This document shows positions 12,241 to 23,558 of a stretch of DNA of 64,000 bases, piece by piece. The notes beneath the pieces were generated by a model that had not been told where the DNA came from, made no database searches, and saw nothing but the letters and a program-made list of their open reading frames with translations. A program made the position numbers and the translations under genes. The stretch's first letter is position 1, and each line of letters starts with the position of its first letter. The DNA lies in NCBI GenBank assembly GCA_029339505.1, contig JAQISU010000081.1:17355001-17419000 (forward strand), written 5' to 3'. Source of the stretch: Unio delphinus (lineage: Eukaryota; Mollusca; Bivalvia; Unionida; Unionidae).

Positions 12241-13276
12241 TCAAATCACATAGAATGGATCTATAAAAGACGGTGAAAAGCCTCGTAACTATTAAATTAA
12301 GGATAAAAGCTTCCACTAACTGGGACACTGTGCAGAATACCCCCATAAACAAAGTATTCCACTACCCAACACAACTGGCAAAAAGCTCTGCCGTTAACCA
12401 GTTCTGATTTCCTCAGAATGGCAAAGTCATTCAGGCTTTTCCAGTGTCTAATGAGAAATGAACTTCTTTTTAAATGCTTTCTACCCATGGTCTCGTCAAG
12501 AGCAAAACCGTAATCGTTAACCGTAAACGATTGACAATGAATCGTTAATCTAATTCATTGGATCACATTCATAGTAACATCTCGATATCGAATATGAAGT
12601 GACGCGCACATGCTTGTGACTCACCTTGAAATTGTTGATTATGTAACCAGGGGTGCTGTTGCAGGACACCAAAAATCGTCAACTATTGTTTTATTCGACT
12701 TTGTTGTTGCAAACTCTGTTGGATGAGCCAGTATATGGACATGCGTGCACTTTGGCCTTTGCCAGCACCATGTGATCTTCTTAAAGTTTACTTCTCATTA
12801 ATATGGCACGCTTAATAACTTACGAAATGTATATTAACATTAACACATGCTACTCAATCCGATATGGTGCTGATGTGGATCTAATTAGGTATGTCAACAT
12901 ATTGGATTGATTTGAACGAGTTTACCCGGCGGGTTATTGTTGACATAACCTGGGCAAACTCGTGATTTTATAATAACAAATGGTGGACTTATTTTACTAG
13001 CTCACATCTTAACAGTACGCGAGACTGGATAGTATTTATTCATCGTATATGGTTATAATAATGGGTGTGGTCAATTAACATATTTAATAAACAATCAGCC
13101 TGGCTCATGAATAATAAACATCGCTAGTAATACTGACTTTATGGATATTTCACATTTATGATATCAAAAATCAATAGTCTTCAGAGATTAAATTCAGTTC
13201 GAAGCATTTCACAATCATCCATACTTTTAATTTAACCATCTTTGGTTTTCGTGTTTGTGTTTAAGATTAAATATGG

Positions 13277-13278
<2 letters not shown>
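12241..13278. other. intergenic DNA with interleaved inverted repeats at 12890-12963
   Basis: Two inverted repeats interleave: TATGTCAACA (12890-12899) with TGTTGACATA (12938-12947), and ACGAGTTTACCCGG (12916-12929) with CTGGGCAAACTCGT (12950-12963, two mismatches). The 63-codon minus frame at 12297-12488 has no recognised motif. Otherwise nothing is seen. Confidence 0.5.
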
Positions 13279-13665
<387 letters not shown>

Positions 13666-14128
13666 TCCTTTAGGCGAGCACCGACGGTATCTTTGAAATT
13701 AAATTCCATATCCCATGCACCTCATTTGGCATAATTTTTAACACTGTTAAACATCAATGTCTATTACTGTATGTTTCAATTATGTTAGTGGCATGTGCCG
13801 ATTCATTTTCTACCATTCACAGCGTTGGTTAATGTAATCTTACTAGAATTTAACCTTTCAAGTTGTTGATTTTCAATGGTCAATATCAGTGAATCCTATT
13901 CATGCATTTTGAATACGTCATATGATAATTGGATAACGTAAATGCACTTAGGACGGTTATGGAATTGAATGCATCAATAGGGTGATATTTGTCTAATACA
14001 GATTACAGGTAGATTTTATTCATCATCCTAACAGTACATGAGATCAAAATGTTCTTTCAGAGACGTATCTAAATATTAAAATCGCATTATTTATGTGCAG
14101 CATCTCTCGTGAAATAACAGCTCCTAAC

Positions 14129-14131
<3 letters not shown>

Positions 14132-14194
<63 letters not shown>
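14132..14194. repeat. (AT)n microsatellite
   Basis: Uninterrupted AT dinucleotides over about 60 bp. The DNA between 13666 and 14131 shows nothing recognisable. Confidence 0.98.
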
Positions 14195-14199
<5 letters not shown>

Positions 14200-14277
14200 T
14201 ATTTATATGATATTAGTTTGTGCTTTCACAATTAAGTTATTCGGTAAATTAGAATGATATACAAATTTAGCAAATTC

Positions 14278-14742
14278 ATTAAACCTGGCGCCGCGTTTAC
14301 GCGTCAGAAGGTAGTAGCCTACTTCCGAGCTCTGTAACATCAAGGTCATATATGATACACTGAAGTGGGTGGTATTATAGAAAGGTAGACATATGTAGCT
14401 CTACAATAATACCAAATAATCTTGACGTTTTAGTTGCACTACAAAATACGGATGGAAATACCTCATTTTTGCATCCGATTTTTTTCATCCCAAAATTCAT
14501 TAGTGGTCGGGATCCAATTTTGTTTCTGGATTTTAGACTTTTAGGCCTAAGATCAGGGCAGACCGGACTGAAATGCACACAGACAGGCAAACTCTTACAA
14601 AAACTAGGATAAGATGGACATTTAGAATAAAGAGTGGTTTCTATACGAAAATGATGGGTCCGTTGAGCAACAACAAAAAAGATCTCCAACGTTTGCCCGT
14701 CTACCAATGCGCGAGCCAAATAGCCAATGAAAAACTATGTTT
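14278..14742 (+). repeat. dispersed 0.46-kb repeat, copy A
   Basis: Aligns by eye along its whole length with 22795-23268 in the same orientation. Shared landmarks in order are GGTAGTAGCCTACTTCC, TGTAGCTCTA, TTTTAGTTGC, CTACAAAATAC, CAGATTTTAGACTT-like, GCACACAGACAGG, GGATAAG(A/G)TGGACATTTA, GAATAAAGAGT and GGGTCCGTT. Both copies start within a TTAA context with a GC-richer edge, which could be a piggyBac-like TTAA target, but I could not find a matching 3' terminus. The 114-codon minus-strand frame across this copy (14375-14719) is interrupted in copy B and is probably fortuitous. Confidence 0.85.
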
Positions 14743-15914
14743 CTAACCCAACTAGGCATTAGCTTAACCGGAAATCTCCTGGAAGAAGCTGTATTAGTAT
14801 GTATTCAGAAATAGCCCCGAAAAATGTGTTTCCTACTAGCCATTCAGTCGAAAAGGACGAAAACCTCCAGGGATTAATTATTGTAAACAGTGGACATTAT
14901 TGAAAATAACGATTAAAGAACGTCGTATAATGTTTGGGAATTTAGACCTTTTGGATATATCGTACTAAGTAAGAAGGTGAATCCAATAGGTTTACTTAAG
15001 CAGACGTTCCATCTCAGAATTAGATGACAATAGGTTGAAAGGGTAAATCTTGTAAAGTATGGGGACTCTTGATGAAAATGATCGATCGATATAACTTTTT
15101 GTGTCTGATCTATTTTTTTTTATATGATTAGATATTTTTTGACTGGTTTGGTTTGTCCAATATAGTGGATGCCAAATTTTTTGCATGTAATGAAACAAAT
15201 AACATTTGATGTTGCACAATTAGTATAAAAATGCATATTAAAAGTTTACTTCGTATTATTCCTATTGAAAGAATTATTTTCATTAGTAAAAGAACAGTGT
15301 GAACATTTAGGTCTATTATATTTAGTTGATCTGTTTAGGGGGGAGGATTCTTCTATTTTATACTTAATTACGGGGAAAAATTATATGCATGTGTGGGTTT
15401 TCTATTCTGTAGTGATTTAACCCTTGCTTTACTTGATAATTTTAATAGATCCCAATATGCATTAATATTCTAACCTATATTAGGCAATTTGGATTATAAT
15501 CAGTAACAAAAGGAGTGGTATCTTCATTTATATTTATGATTTTACATTGTAATAATTAAATTTGTGTAAGAGAAGATAAGATACTTTTTGGAAAAAAGTA
15601 TTAACGATGTCAATATGGTAATTTGTATAATTTTTTTTTGCTGCCCTAACTCTGTTAAAGATGACGTAGCAATAACGCGATAGCGACTACACATTCTACG
15701 TGTTGGTATTGTTTGCATATATGTCAATTATGTGTTCATTTTCCTAGCCCCTAAATAGGATTAAATCTTATGACACAGAAGCAGAAAAAAAATCTCTTTA
15801 CAACAATATAACGTTACGGCTAATAATACTACGATTCTACTATTACTACGACTAATACTATTACTGATAACAATGACTAGAACTACAATAATTATTAGCA
15901 ACAGTTGTATCTTC

Positions 15915-15915
<1 letters not shown>
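14743..15915. other. AT-rich intergenic DNA, nothing recognised
   Basis: Minus-strand frames of 75 and 61 codons (14992-15219, 15542-15727) have no motif. No repeat structure is seen. Confidence 0.5.
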
Positions 15916-15945
<30 letters not shown>

Positions 15946-15955
15946 TGTATGTATG

Positions 15956-15986
<31 letters not shown>

Positions 15987-16086
15987 GCAGCCAGGTAGGT
16001 CGGTAGGTAGGTAGGTAGATGTGCGTGCGTGCGTGCGTGCGTGCTTGCGTGCGTACGTACGTACGTGTGTGTACGTGTGTGTGTAC
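15916..16086. repeat. composite microsatellite: TATG, then TAGG, GTGC, GTAC
   Basis: About 17 TATG units, then CAGG/TAGG-type units to about 16019, then GTGC units to about 16053, then GTAC/GTGT-rich sequence. The motif order resembles that at 18931-19280. Confidence 0.97.
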
Positions 16087-16223
16087 GCGGTATCTGTATT
16101 TCTCGTTTCAATTTGTGGGACTATGTTTTGCCGCTATTCGTATATTCAAATATATTATTTCTTGAAATAAGCGAAATTCCGACACTAGTTTTTCACAGAT
16201 TTTCGAGAGAGATAAATATAAAA

Positions 16224-16226
<3 letters not shown>

Positions 16227-16284
<58 letters not shown>
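16227..16284. repeat. (GT)n microsatellite
   Basis: About 29 uninterrupted GT units, immediately upstream of the 3' end of a minus-strand S2 SINE. Confidence 0.98.
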
Positions 16285-16287
<3 letters not shown>

Positions 16288-16334
16288 GCTAGGGTTGGGG
16301 AGACTTACCATGAAGGTATTTGTGTGATTTGGTT

Positions 16335-16622
16335 TGTTAACGTAACTTTCACAATTTTTCAGTCTTATCGCTACGATGTCTGCAGTGTGACAGTTTGTAG
16401 TGATTTCTAGCACTGTGACATCATGCCACAGATATGTTGCATGATTTTCCACGCAGTCACATTATCCTGCCACCAGTCTGGCCTAGCACTAAATATTTTA
16501 TGCTGATCGTCATACGAGGCAGCTATTATTACCATTTGAATAAGTCTTTGATATGATTTGACAGGGGTTCGAACACGCGACCGCCCATATTTTTAAAGCG
16601 CATACTCTAACTACTAGGTCAC
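16335..16622 (-). mobile_element. S2 SINE (tRNA-derived, Glu/Asp-like head)
   Basis: On the minus strand the head reads GTGACCTAGTAGTTAGAGTA with a B-box-like TGTTCGAACCC. A body follows that contains AATGTGACTG, GGCATGATG-like, TGCTAGAAATCACTACAAAC and CGATA(A)GACTGAAAAATTGT. The same body occurs at 50107-50441 (minus) and 56427-56533 (plus), defining a second SINE family distinct from S1. The tRNA class is a guess from the A-box region. Confidence 0.85.
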
Positions 16623-17394
16623 TAGTACGCAATACAAAACGTACAAAGAAACATCATCAAACTGCACAGACTATTCCTTTGGTATGGAAAGTAAATAACA
16701 ATAAATCAATCAATCAATCAATATCATCTTACATATTTTTTTTTTTGCTTCAATGATTGATAGTACCTTTAGCAAGCAATATTTATAAATTGTAATTTCG
16801 TTTTATTATTCGAGCAAATCACTCCGCGTGTATAGCCTTCTGTTTAAAGACGAAGTCATTAAAACAACTATAAGATTCGGAAAGGTATGAACTTTTAACT
16901 GTTTTACATTTAATAAATTTTACATTTTACAAAACGACAGTTTAACCAAATAAGAAATATTATATCGGAAAAAGATATTACTTACCAACTCTTGGATGGC
17001 TCAGAACAACTCTGAAAGCCGTCATTAGTTACGGCTTATCTCCGTGAAGTTTTAAACTGAAAAATAAATGGATCCCAGTAAAAAGCGCCAATAATTGATG
17101 TCTTTGTGTGTATTAAGAAGCAATTAAAACGGTGTTTGCTCACTCCGTACACAGAGAGAGCACTTATCACAGTAAGTTAACAATGGCCACTGTCTACTGT
17201 TCTCCGCCTCTTTGTTTGTCTTCGATCAATGGCAGGAGACTACTAAAAGCCTTTCTATTACTTCAAAAATTGACAGCATTAAACCCTGCATTCAGGAGAA
17301 ATGGTGCCAACATAATTATATTGAATTCGACCTATTAATGCGTTTCCACTTTCCGTCATATCCAGAAGAAAAAGTAGATAAATATTATCCAATG
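16623..17394. other. intergenic DNA, nothing recognised
   Basis: Short frames only. A small run of CAAT repeats lies near 16705-16720. Confidence 0.5.
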
Positions 17395-17632
17395 CGCCCC
17401 GAGTGGCCGAGTGGTCTAAAGCGTTCGACTGTATCGATTACTGGCTTCTCACACCTGTCTGTGCGAGTACAAGTTTCAGGCTCGGCCAATGTGATTATGT
17501 GAGACAGCTTGTCAGTGGCTAGCAGTGGGTCGGAAGTTCTTGCCAGGGTTTACCCGGGTTCAGCCTCCACCAAGCTATAGAGGCCGTTATGTATAGCTTA
17601 ACATGCAATGCAAAAGTGGCGATAAACCTTTC
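17395..17632 (+). mobile_element. S1 SINE, diverged copy
   Basis: The head CGAGTGGCCGAGTGGTCTAA matches the A-box region of Leu/Ser-type tRNAs. Then come GCGAGTACAAG where the B box is expected, a diverged body (GTGGGTCGG, TTACCCGGGTTC, CCTCCACCA) and a 3' end GCGATAAACCTTTCGACAAC equivalent to the consensus GGCGTTAAACCCTACAAC. The B box is degraded, so transcription competence is doubtful. Confidence 0.9.
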
Positions 17633-17871
17633 GACAACAAGAACGAATTTATACGAATCGACTAACATTTTATTATCTCAAATAGTGTTAGCAAACACAT
17701 GGACACGTTATCTTTAAAATGCTCAATAGATTTTGAAAATAATAAGAAAAACAAAAACATAGCTTGGTCTATATTTTTTGTAAAAGTATATACATTTAAA
17801 GAAGTCTATATTGAAGTTCAGTTTTTATTTCATTTTCAATTTAAAGTGCATTGAAGTCTTACGCCTGTCTA

Positions 17872-18146
17872 GGGGAGGGTCGAGTGGCCGAGTGGTGTAA
17901 AACGCTCTCCGTTACAGATCACTGCCATCTCACCTCTGTCTGCGTGTGTTCAAGTGTAGAATTCAGGCAATGTATGTGAGAAAGCTTGCTAGAAGCTTCT
18001 CGTGGGTCGGGAGATGGACGGGGTTTAACCGGCGTTCATCCTCTATCATTAATACTGTCCGCCTATTGTGTACTGAAAAATGGTGTTAACCCTACAACAG
18101 CAGCAACAACAACAACAACTACTACTACTACTACTACTACTACTAC
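17872..18146 (+). mobile_element. S1 SINE with (CAA)n tail passing into (CTA)n
   Basis: The head GAGTGGCCGAGTGGTGTAAA is followed by CCGTTACAGATCACTGCCAT, the body GAAAGCTTGCTAGAAGCTTC, ATCATTAATACTG and the end GGTGTTAACCCTACAACAGC. The tail is CAACAACAACAA passing into about nine CTA units, which shows a microsatellite seeded by a SINE tail. It lies about 240 bp downstream of another S1 copy in the same orientation. Confidence 0.92.
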
Positions 18147-18930
18147 ATCTGTCAGTACATCTAGTCTATAATAGTGAGTGGCCTTTATCTACCCAATGTT
18201 CTGAATGATGACTCTTTTCTTCCCTATTATTTCTTTTATATTCCTTTCATTTCTTTTTCAATATTGGGAGTGTGGACCTGAAGTAAACACTACAGAACAA
18301 GAACAATTCGACCTCCACGTCTAATTACACGTTTTTGTGAGCTCTTTGTTAGATATTGATGACCACACAATCCAGCATGTCCATGGGGCAACATCCATGA
18401 CGGCTTTGTTCGCATTGACGATCCTTTCTTGATGTCAATAAATCGAAAGGTAAGGATAATGCATAAGTAATTTGATGTGCGATTGAAGCTCGTGATAGAT
18501 AGGTCTAATTCACGAGGGGAAAATATGCAGTTAGTAGGGATTAAAGGTATTCATATTAGAGATATTTTTATTATGACACTATATATTTCATAATTCTTTT
18601 ATTTTTTTATTTTTTTTTGTATCAATAAGTGCATGACTCGCTCATACCAGACAATCAGCTTAATCACTGTTCGAATATCGGAATGCATACATATCTAATT
18701 CGTAAAGACGCTTATATGTTTTAAAAACATTAACACAATTAAATAGTGAATACATACGTTAAAATTACAAGACTGATCACTTTGAGAGAGATGAGAGCTT
18801 TTAGGAATATACTGAATCCTCTCATGAGTCCCTGCATTTATAATTACCTTGCTGATTGAGAGATGATACCTATATATGTATGCATCCTGCTCTACGTTAT
18901 ATAAAAAAAGACTTTTTTATATTTATCGGG
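18147..18930. other. intergenic DNA, nothing recognised
   Basis: AT-rich with T-rich runs near 18600 and no coding signal. Confidence 0.5.
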
Positions 18931-19204
18931 TATGTATGTATGTATGTATGTATGTATGTATGTATGTATGTATGTATGTATGTATGTATGTATGTATGTA
19001 TGTATGTATGTATGTATGTATTTATGTATGTATGTATGTATGTGTATGTGCGTGCGTGCGTGTGTGTGTGTGTAGGTAGGTAGGTAGGTAGTTTGGTATT
19101 AGGTAGGTAAATAGGTAGGTACGTAGGTAGGTAGATAGGTATGTATGTAGGTATTGTAGGTAGGTATGTAGGTAAGTAAGTAGGTAGATTGGTAGGACTA
19201 AACG

Positions 19205-19280
<76 letters not shown>
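18931..19280. repeat. composite microsatellite: TATG, GTGC/GT, TAGG, AT
   Basis: TATG units to about 19044, then GTGC and GT to about 19073, then TAGG-derived units with point variants to about 19195, a short unique stretch, and (AT)n at 19209-19280. Long open frames across it are artefacts of the 4-bp and 2-bp periods. Confidence 0.97.
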
Positions 19281-19283
<3 letters not shown>

Positions 19284-20019
19284 TTAAGCCTTCGATATTA
19301 TATCCTACTTGGAATCGATCTTTACTTCCCTCTCGTTATGTCAGATATCATGCTATCGGAATTCAGCAGATACCAAACTCTATAAGTCAAGCCGACGTAT
19401 CAGACCATAAACAAACCTAGTTTTATAAGTTTAATGCACTTAATAATGGTCAATTTAACAATGACTCACATGAACATTACACGAGACATAACAGTTCCGT
19501 TCTCATCTCAATTACGCAAATGAATTAATGGTTTCTTTATATGGCTTAACTACATTAATTTCAGAGAATAACCCTTTCAAGTCTTTTGCATGCATGACAT
19601 CTCACTTCATACATCGTTAATTTTAGTCAATACGCACTCTAGCTTTAAGCATACGTGAAATTATCTACGACCAGTGAAATCAAATGGATTCTCGTAACTC
19701 TTTTCGAGAAAATTGATCTACGAATTTTAATTTAAAAAGACGTGATGCAAATATAAGCAAATAGATTCAAACAAATCATTATATTGATATCAAAGAATTT
19801 ACATGACATTGGCGCAAATATCTTGTGCGTTAAAGCTTGACGCACTTCTGTTGATCACATTGTGTCTGTCGACCTATCAGACATCTGGTTCCTCGGGAAA
19901 ATATTTTGCGAGAGGATTTCTTATGTTATTAGTTCTTTTGATTTTAATAAACCATACAATTTTAATAACTTCGTCGATTTATTGAGTTAAACATATCTCC
20001 AAGATTCATTCATATAAGC
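19281..20019. other. intergenic DNA, nothing recognised
   Basis: Frames up to about 71 codons without motifs. No repeat structure. Confidence 0.5.
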
Positions 20020-20190
20020 AAGTGGCAGAGTGTTCTAAAGCGCACACCATTACGGATCACTGCCATCTAATCTATGTCTACGTGGGTTAAAGTCTCGTGC
20101 TCAACCAATGTGGATATATCAGAAAACTTGCCAGTAGCTTCCTGTGGGTCGGTGTTTCTTTCTGGGGTTTTCCCGTGTTTTTCCTCCACT
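20020..20190 (+). mobile_element. S1 SINE, 5' portion (interrupted)
   Basis: The head AAGTGGCAGAGTGTTCTAAA is followed by CCATTACGGATCACTGCCAT, ACGTGGGTTAAAG, CTTGCCAGTAGCTTCCTGTG, GGTCGG and TTTTCCTCCAC. The body stops exactly where L2-like LINE sequence begins. The missing SINE 3' end resumes at about 20996. Confidence 0.9.
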
Positions 20191-20995
20191 AACATTAAAT
20201 TCACAGTCAGTACGAAATCCTGGTGTTACTCTGGACAGAACTCTCACATTGCATCAACAAGCCATGCATATATGCAAGGCTGCATGTCTTGAGCTGAGAC
20301 ACGTCAGCTCCATTTGCAAATATCTTTCAGTTGATGCCACTAAAACACTTGTGTGTTCATTAGTTCTTTCAAGAATGGATTATTGTAACTCAATTCTGTC
20401 TGGTTTGTCTCAATATCTACTCCAGAAACTTTAAAAAAAAAAGTAAAAACACAGCTGCTCGTATCATCTTTAGAATACCACAATCAGAGTGCACCTTCCC
20501 GCTGCTCTGTACCATACACTGGCTAACAATTCGATCCAGAATCAAACACACAATTCGTTCTCTGTGATACGTTTCACTGACGGACTTCCATTTAACATAC
20601 CTATCAGGTCTCACCCATGCGTACACACCAGCAAGATGCTTACGCTCCTCATCTGACAATCGTATACGCATTATTCCCACTATGAAAACGAAGTCATATG
20701 GATAACGTTCTTCTGCATACCAAGGCCCAGCCACGTGTAACAAATTTTCATTGAAGTTAGACTCAAAGGTACCATGCACCTTTCAAGCAGTGCTCTTAAA
20801 ACCCACATTTTTCAACAGCAAGAACGAACTTAAAGACCTAATAATGTTTCCTAAAAGAAATATTTTCAGCATGTTTTTATGTTTTCTAATTTGATGGTGC
20901 GTTTATTTTTAGTCATATTATTATAGATCTTGTCAAGCGCTTAGAGTCTCCAAGATTAGGTGCTATACAAATTCATATTAGTATTATTATTACTG
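20191..20995 (+). mobile_element. L2/CR1-like LINE, 5'-truncated fragment inserted in an S1 SINE
   Basis: This is the last part of the LINE ORF plus the 3' UTR, aligning with copy 1 at about 27988-28800. Recognisable blocks are CKAACLELRHVSSICKYLS, CSLVLSRMDYCNSILSG and LLQKL. They are followed by a frame disruption (an A-rich insertion near 20432-20443) and degraded equivalents of the terminal RT region. The 3' UTR retains GCGCTTAGAG...GGTGCTATACAAATTC and a short (ATT)n end before SINE sequence resumes. A 5'-truncated fragment with an intact 3' tail is the expected product of target-primed reverse transcription. The 120-codon minus frame here is antisense to the LINE. Confidence 0.9.
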
Positions 20996-21062
20996 GCCGC
21001 CAAGTATAGTCTATATTGTGCTGAAAATGGCATTAAACCCTATAACAACATCAACTGTATAA
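20996..21062 (+). mobile_element. S1 SINE, 3' portion (resumes after LINE insertion)
   Basis: The sequence ACTGGCCGCCAAGTATAGTC then GTGCTGAAAATGGC, ATTAAACCCTATAACAACAT is the normal 3' part of S1, continuing the copy that breaks at about 20190. Confidence 0.9.
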
Positions 21063-22408
21063 CAACACTAAATTCGTTAATGACATATTCAAACAAACAT
21101 TAAGTTTAAGTAGATATAAGAAACACCGTTAAAGGACACGCGGAACAAATTATATGGATTTGGGGAACCAGTATGGAAATTGATGAACATACAATAAAGA
21201 ATATGGGTTTGGCTGGTCAGGACTGGTTAATAATGTAAGTCATGTTTTAGGAATACGAATCATTCAAGAGCTTATCCTAGTTGTAAATGACAAAACTAGA
21301 GACATTGTTTTATTGTGTCCTTTAACAGTCTTGAGTTTGGAACACTCATTACCAAAATTAGCACTTGACTTTTTGGTGAGGAATTGAAATCACATGTTTC
21401 AAACAACAGCAGGTCAAGAAAAATGCTACAGCTCACATCCTTTCCTCTACACAGAGGCTGACATCTCGTTTTCATCTACATTGATAAATATAGGTTTGAT
21501 CATGAACACTCAGAAATTAAGTTATTGATTTTTTTAATATCATGGTGTTTGCATAGCTTTACCATGGGAACTTATTTAGAACCGTGAGTCATTAAAGCCT
21601 ACAAATAGCGACAGGATCTTGACATTACTAAGAAACAGCTAGTCTGCTCACGGAAAGCCGATCAGATATACTAAATGTAATTCTAGATATTAAAAATGGA
21701 TCTTCATGTGTAGAAAACAATGAATGATTTTTGTGACATATTTATACATTTATAATTAGGCTCCATATATATAAATAACTGAATATTTATCAAAACATTT
21801 ATACCAGCTTAGTATAATATATTTCGCTAAATGATTGTTATTTTTTCGTAACTTGAGAATATGACGACCAACAGCAGAAACAGAGTTAATCTAATTTCGT
21901 ACACTGACAGTTGTGTGTGAGTTTTTGTTGATAATAGTGGATGTCTTTGAAGTTCAACGATATCCTATTAATTTCAACATGTGATGCGTGTCGAAAGACA
22001 CTCATTGGTGTGACGAGGAAACGATACAATGGTTTTTTAAAACGTTATCAAACAGGAAAATCTAAGGTGAATCGCTAATTACAGAAGAAGGTCTTCTGTG
22101 GATTTGGGGCATTCTTTAAAACGAGGAAACCACTTCAAAAATGATGGACAGCAAATAAACTGTTTCATAACACTTATCAAAAAGGGTCAGGTTTATTTTC
22201 TTTTTTTGAGATTTTTCTATTTCACTGTTACTTACGTAAATCATACGTACATACATGCATATGTCCATCTTCAGAACTTAACTTCTGACCAACATCGGGC
22301 CTGTACACAAACGCTATTTTGAACCATCAGTCTTTGGCGTGGATGCAAGACCTCAACAAGATTTATATCGTCTTTATCAAATAAGTTCAAGTTCATCGTC
22401 GACCCATT
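21063..22408. other. intergenic DNA with one TIR-like pair
   Basis: ACCGTTAAAGGACAC (21125-21139) and GTGTCCTTTAACAGT (21315-21329) are inverted with one mismatch and enclose about 175 bp. This is possibly a small DNA-transposon derivative, but no target duplication was found. The rest shows nothing recognisable. Confidence 0.4.
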
Positions 22409-22415
22409 CTCTCTC

Positions 22416-22477
<62 letters not shown>
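22409..22477. repeat. (CT)n microsatellite
   Basis: CT dinucleotides over about 70 bp with a single interruption near the start. Confidence 0.98.
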
Positions 22478-22479
<2 letters not shown>

Positions 22480-22794
22480 TCTATCCAGTCTGGCACTGGC
22501 AGATACGTTATTTTGTTTCTCCTCGGCAGCGGGGGAAGGGGGGATGATGGGGGAGGAATCATTATAACATATAAATATTAAACATCTACAACATCAGACA
22601 GTTTATTGCGCAATAACGCTAGAAAAGAGTCAAAGTAGTGATGTAATATGCCAAATAAAATTAGGTCTTTAAGACAGCGAGTGAAAGTTGAAACATTAAT
22701 TATTATATTACGTTTATCTGTATGAAGATAGATTATCTGTTTCTGTACATTAATGCGACGTAATTGCGATCACATAAGTTACATAACTCCTTAA

Positions 22795-23268
22795 CACATT
22801 AACCCCTAGCGACGACTTTACGGGGCATGAGGTAGTAGCCTACTTCCAAGGTCTGTAGCGTCAAGATCATGGATGATACACTAACGTGTGTTGTATTATA
22901 GAAAGCTAGACAGATGTAGCTCTATAATGATAGCAAATAATCTGGAAATTTTAGTTGCGCTACAAAATACAGAGGGAAAAACCTAAGTTTTTAGACCCGT
23001 TCTTTTTTTCACCCAAAAATCGCCCATGGTCGGATTCGAATTTGTGTCCAGATTTTAGACTTTATATGGCCTCAGATCTGTGGAAGACCGGTCTGAAGCG
23101 CACACAGACAGGTGAACCTGTGCAAAAAGTAGGATAAGGTGGACATTTAGAATAAAGAGTCTTCTCCATACGAAAAGTATGGGTCCGTTAAGCAAAACAA
23201 AAAAATCGCTTTCTTCACCTTCTGATCATGCGCCAGCAAACTAACCAATGAAAATCATTTTCTGTGAA
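22795..23268 (+). repeat. dispersed 0.46-kb repeat, copy B
   Basis: Same-orientation partner of 14278-14742 with the same order of landmarks. It begins at TTAACCCCTAGCGACGAC and ends in a stretch shared with copy A (GCCAGC/GCCAAA, AACCAATGAAAA) near 23240. The two copies differ by many substitutions, so the family is not young. No protein-coding signal is preserved between copies. Confidence 0.85.
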
Positions 23269-23384
23269 CAAATGGTAATTCCAAATCGAGTTCTCAATGG
23301 CGGCGAATTATATGTTGTTGTTTTTTCTCGACTTGACAGTAAAGGCTAATATCATACTGATTTCAGGATAACGTCGTCCAAATC

Positions 23385-23558
23385 CCTAGGTATTAGCATG
23401 GCCAATTAGCATGGCCTAGGTATTAGCATGGCCAATTAGCATGATCTAGGTATTAGCATGGCCAATTAGCATGGCCTAGGTATTAGCATGGCCAATTAGC
23501 ATGGCCTAGGTATTAGCATGGCCAATTAGCATGATCTAGGTATTAGCATGGCCAATTG
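23385..23558. repeat. minisatellite, 30-bp unit, ~6 copies
   Basis: The unit is TATTAGCATGGCCAATTAGC plus ATG(GC/AT)CTAGG. Two unit types differ at GC versus AT just before CTAGG. Copies are otherwise identical. Each unit has an internal near-repeat (TTAGCATG twice), so the array probably grew from a shorter motif. Confidence 0.95.

Noticed and set aside
20417..20779. 120-codon minus-strand ORF
   Set aside because: Antisense to the C-terminal RT region and 3' UTR of the inserted LINE fragment.
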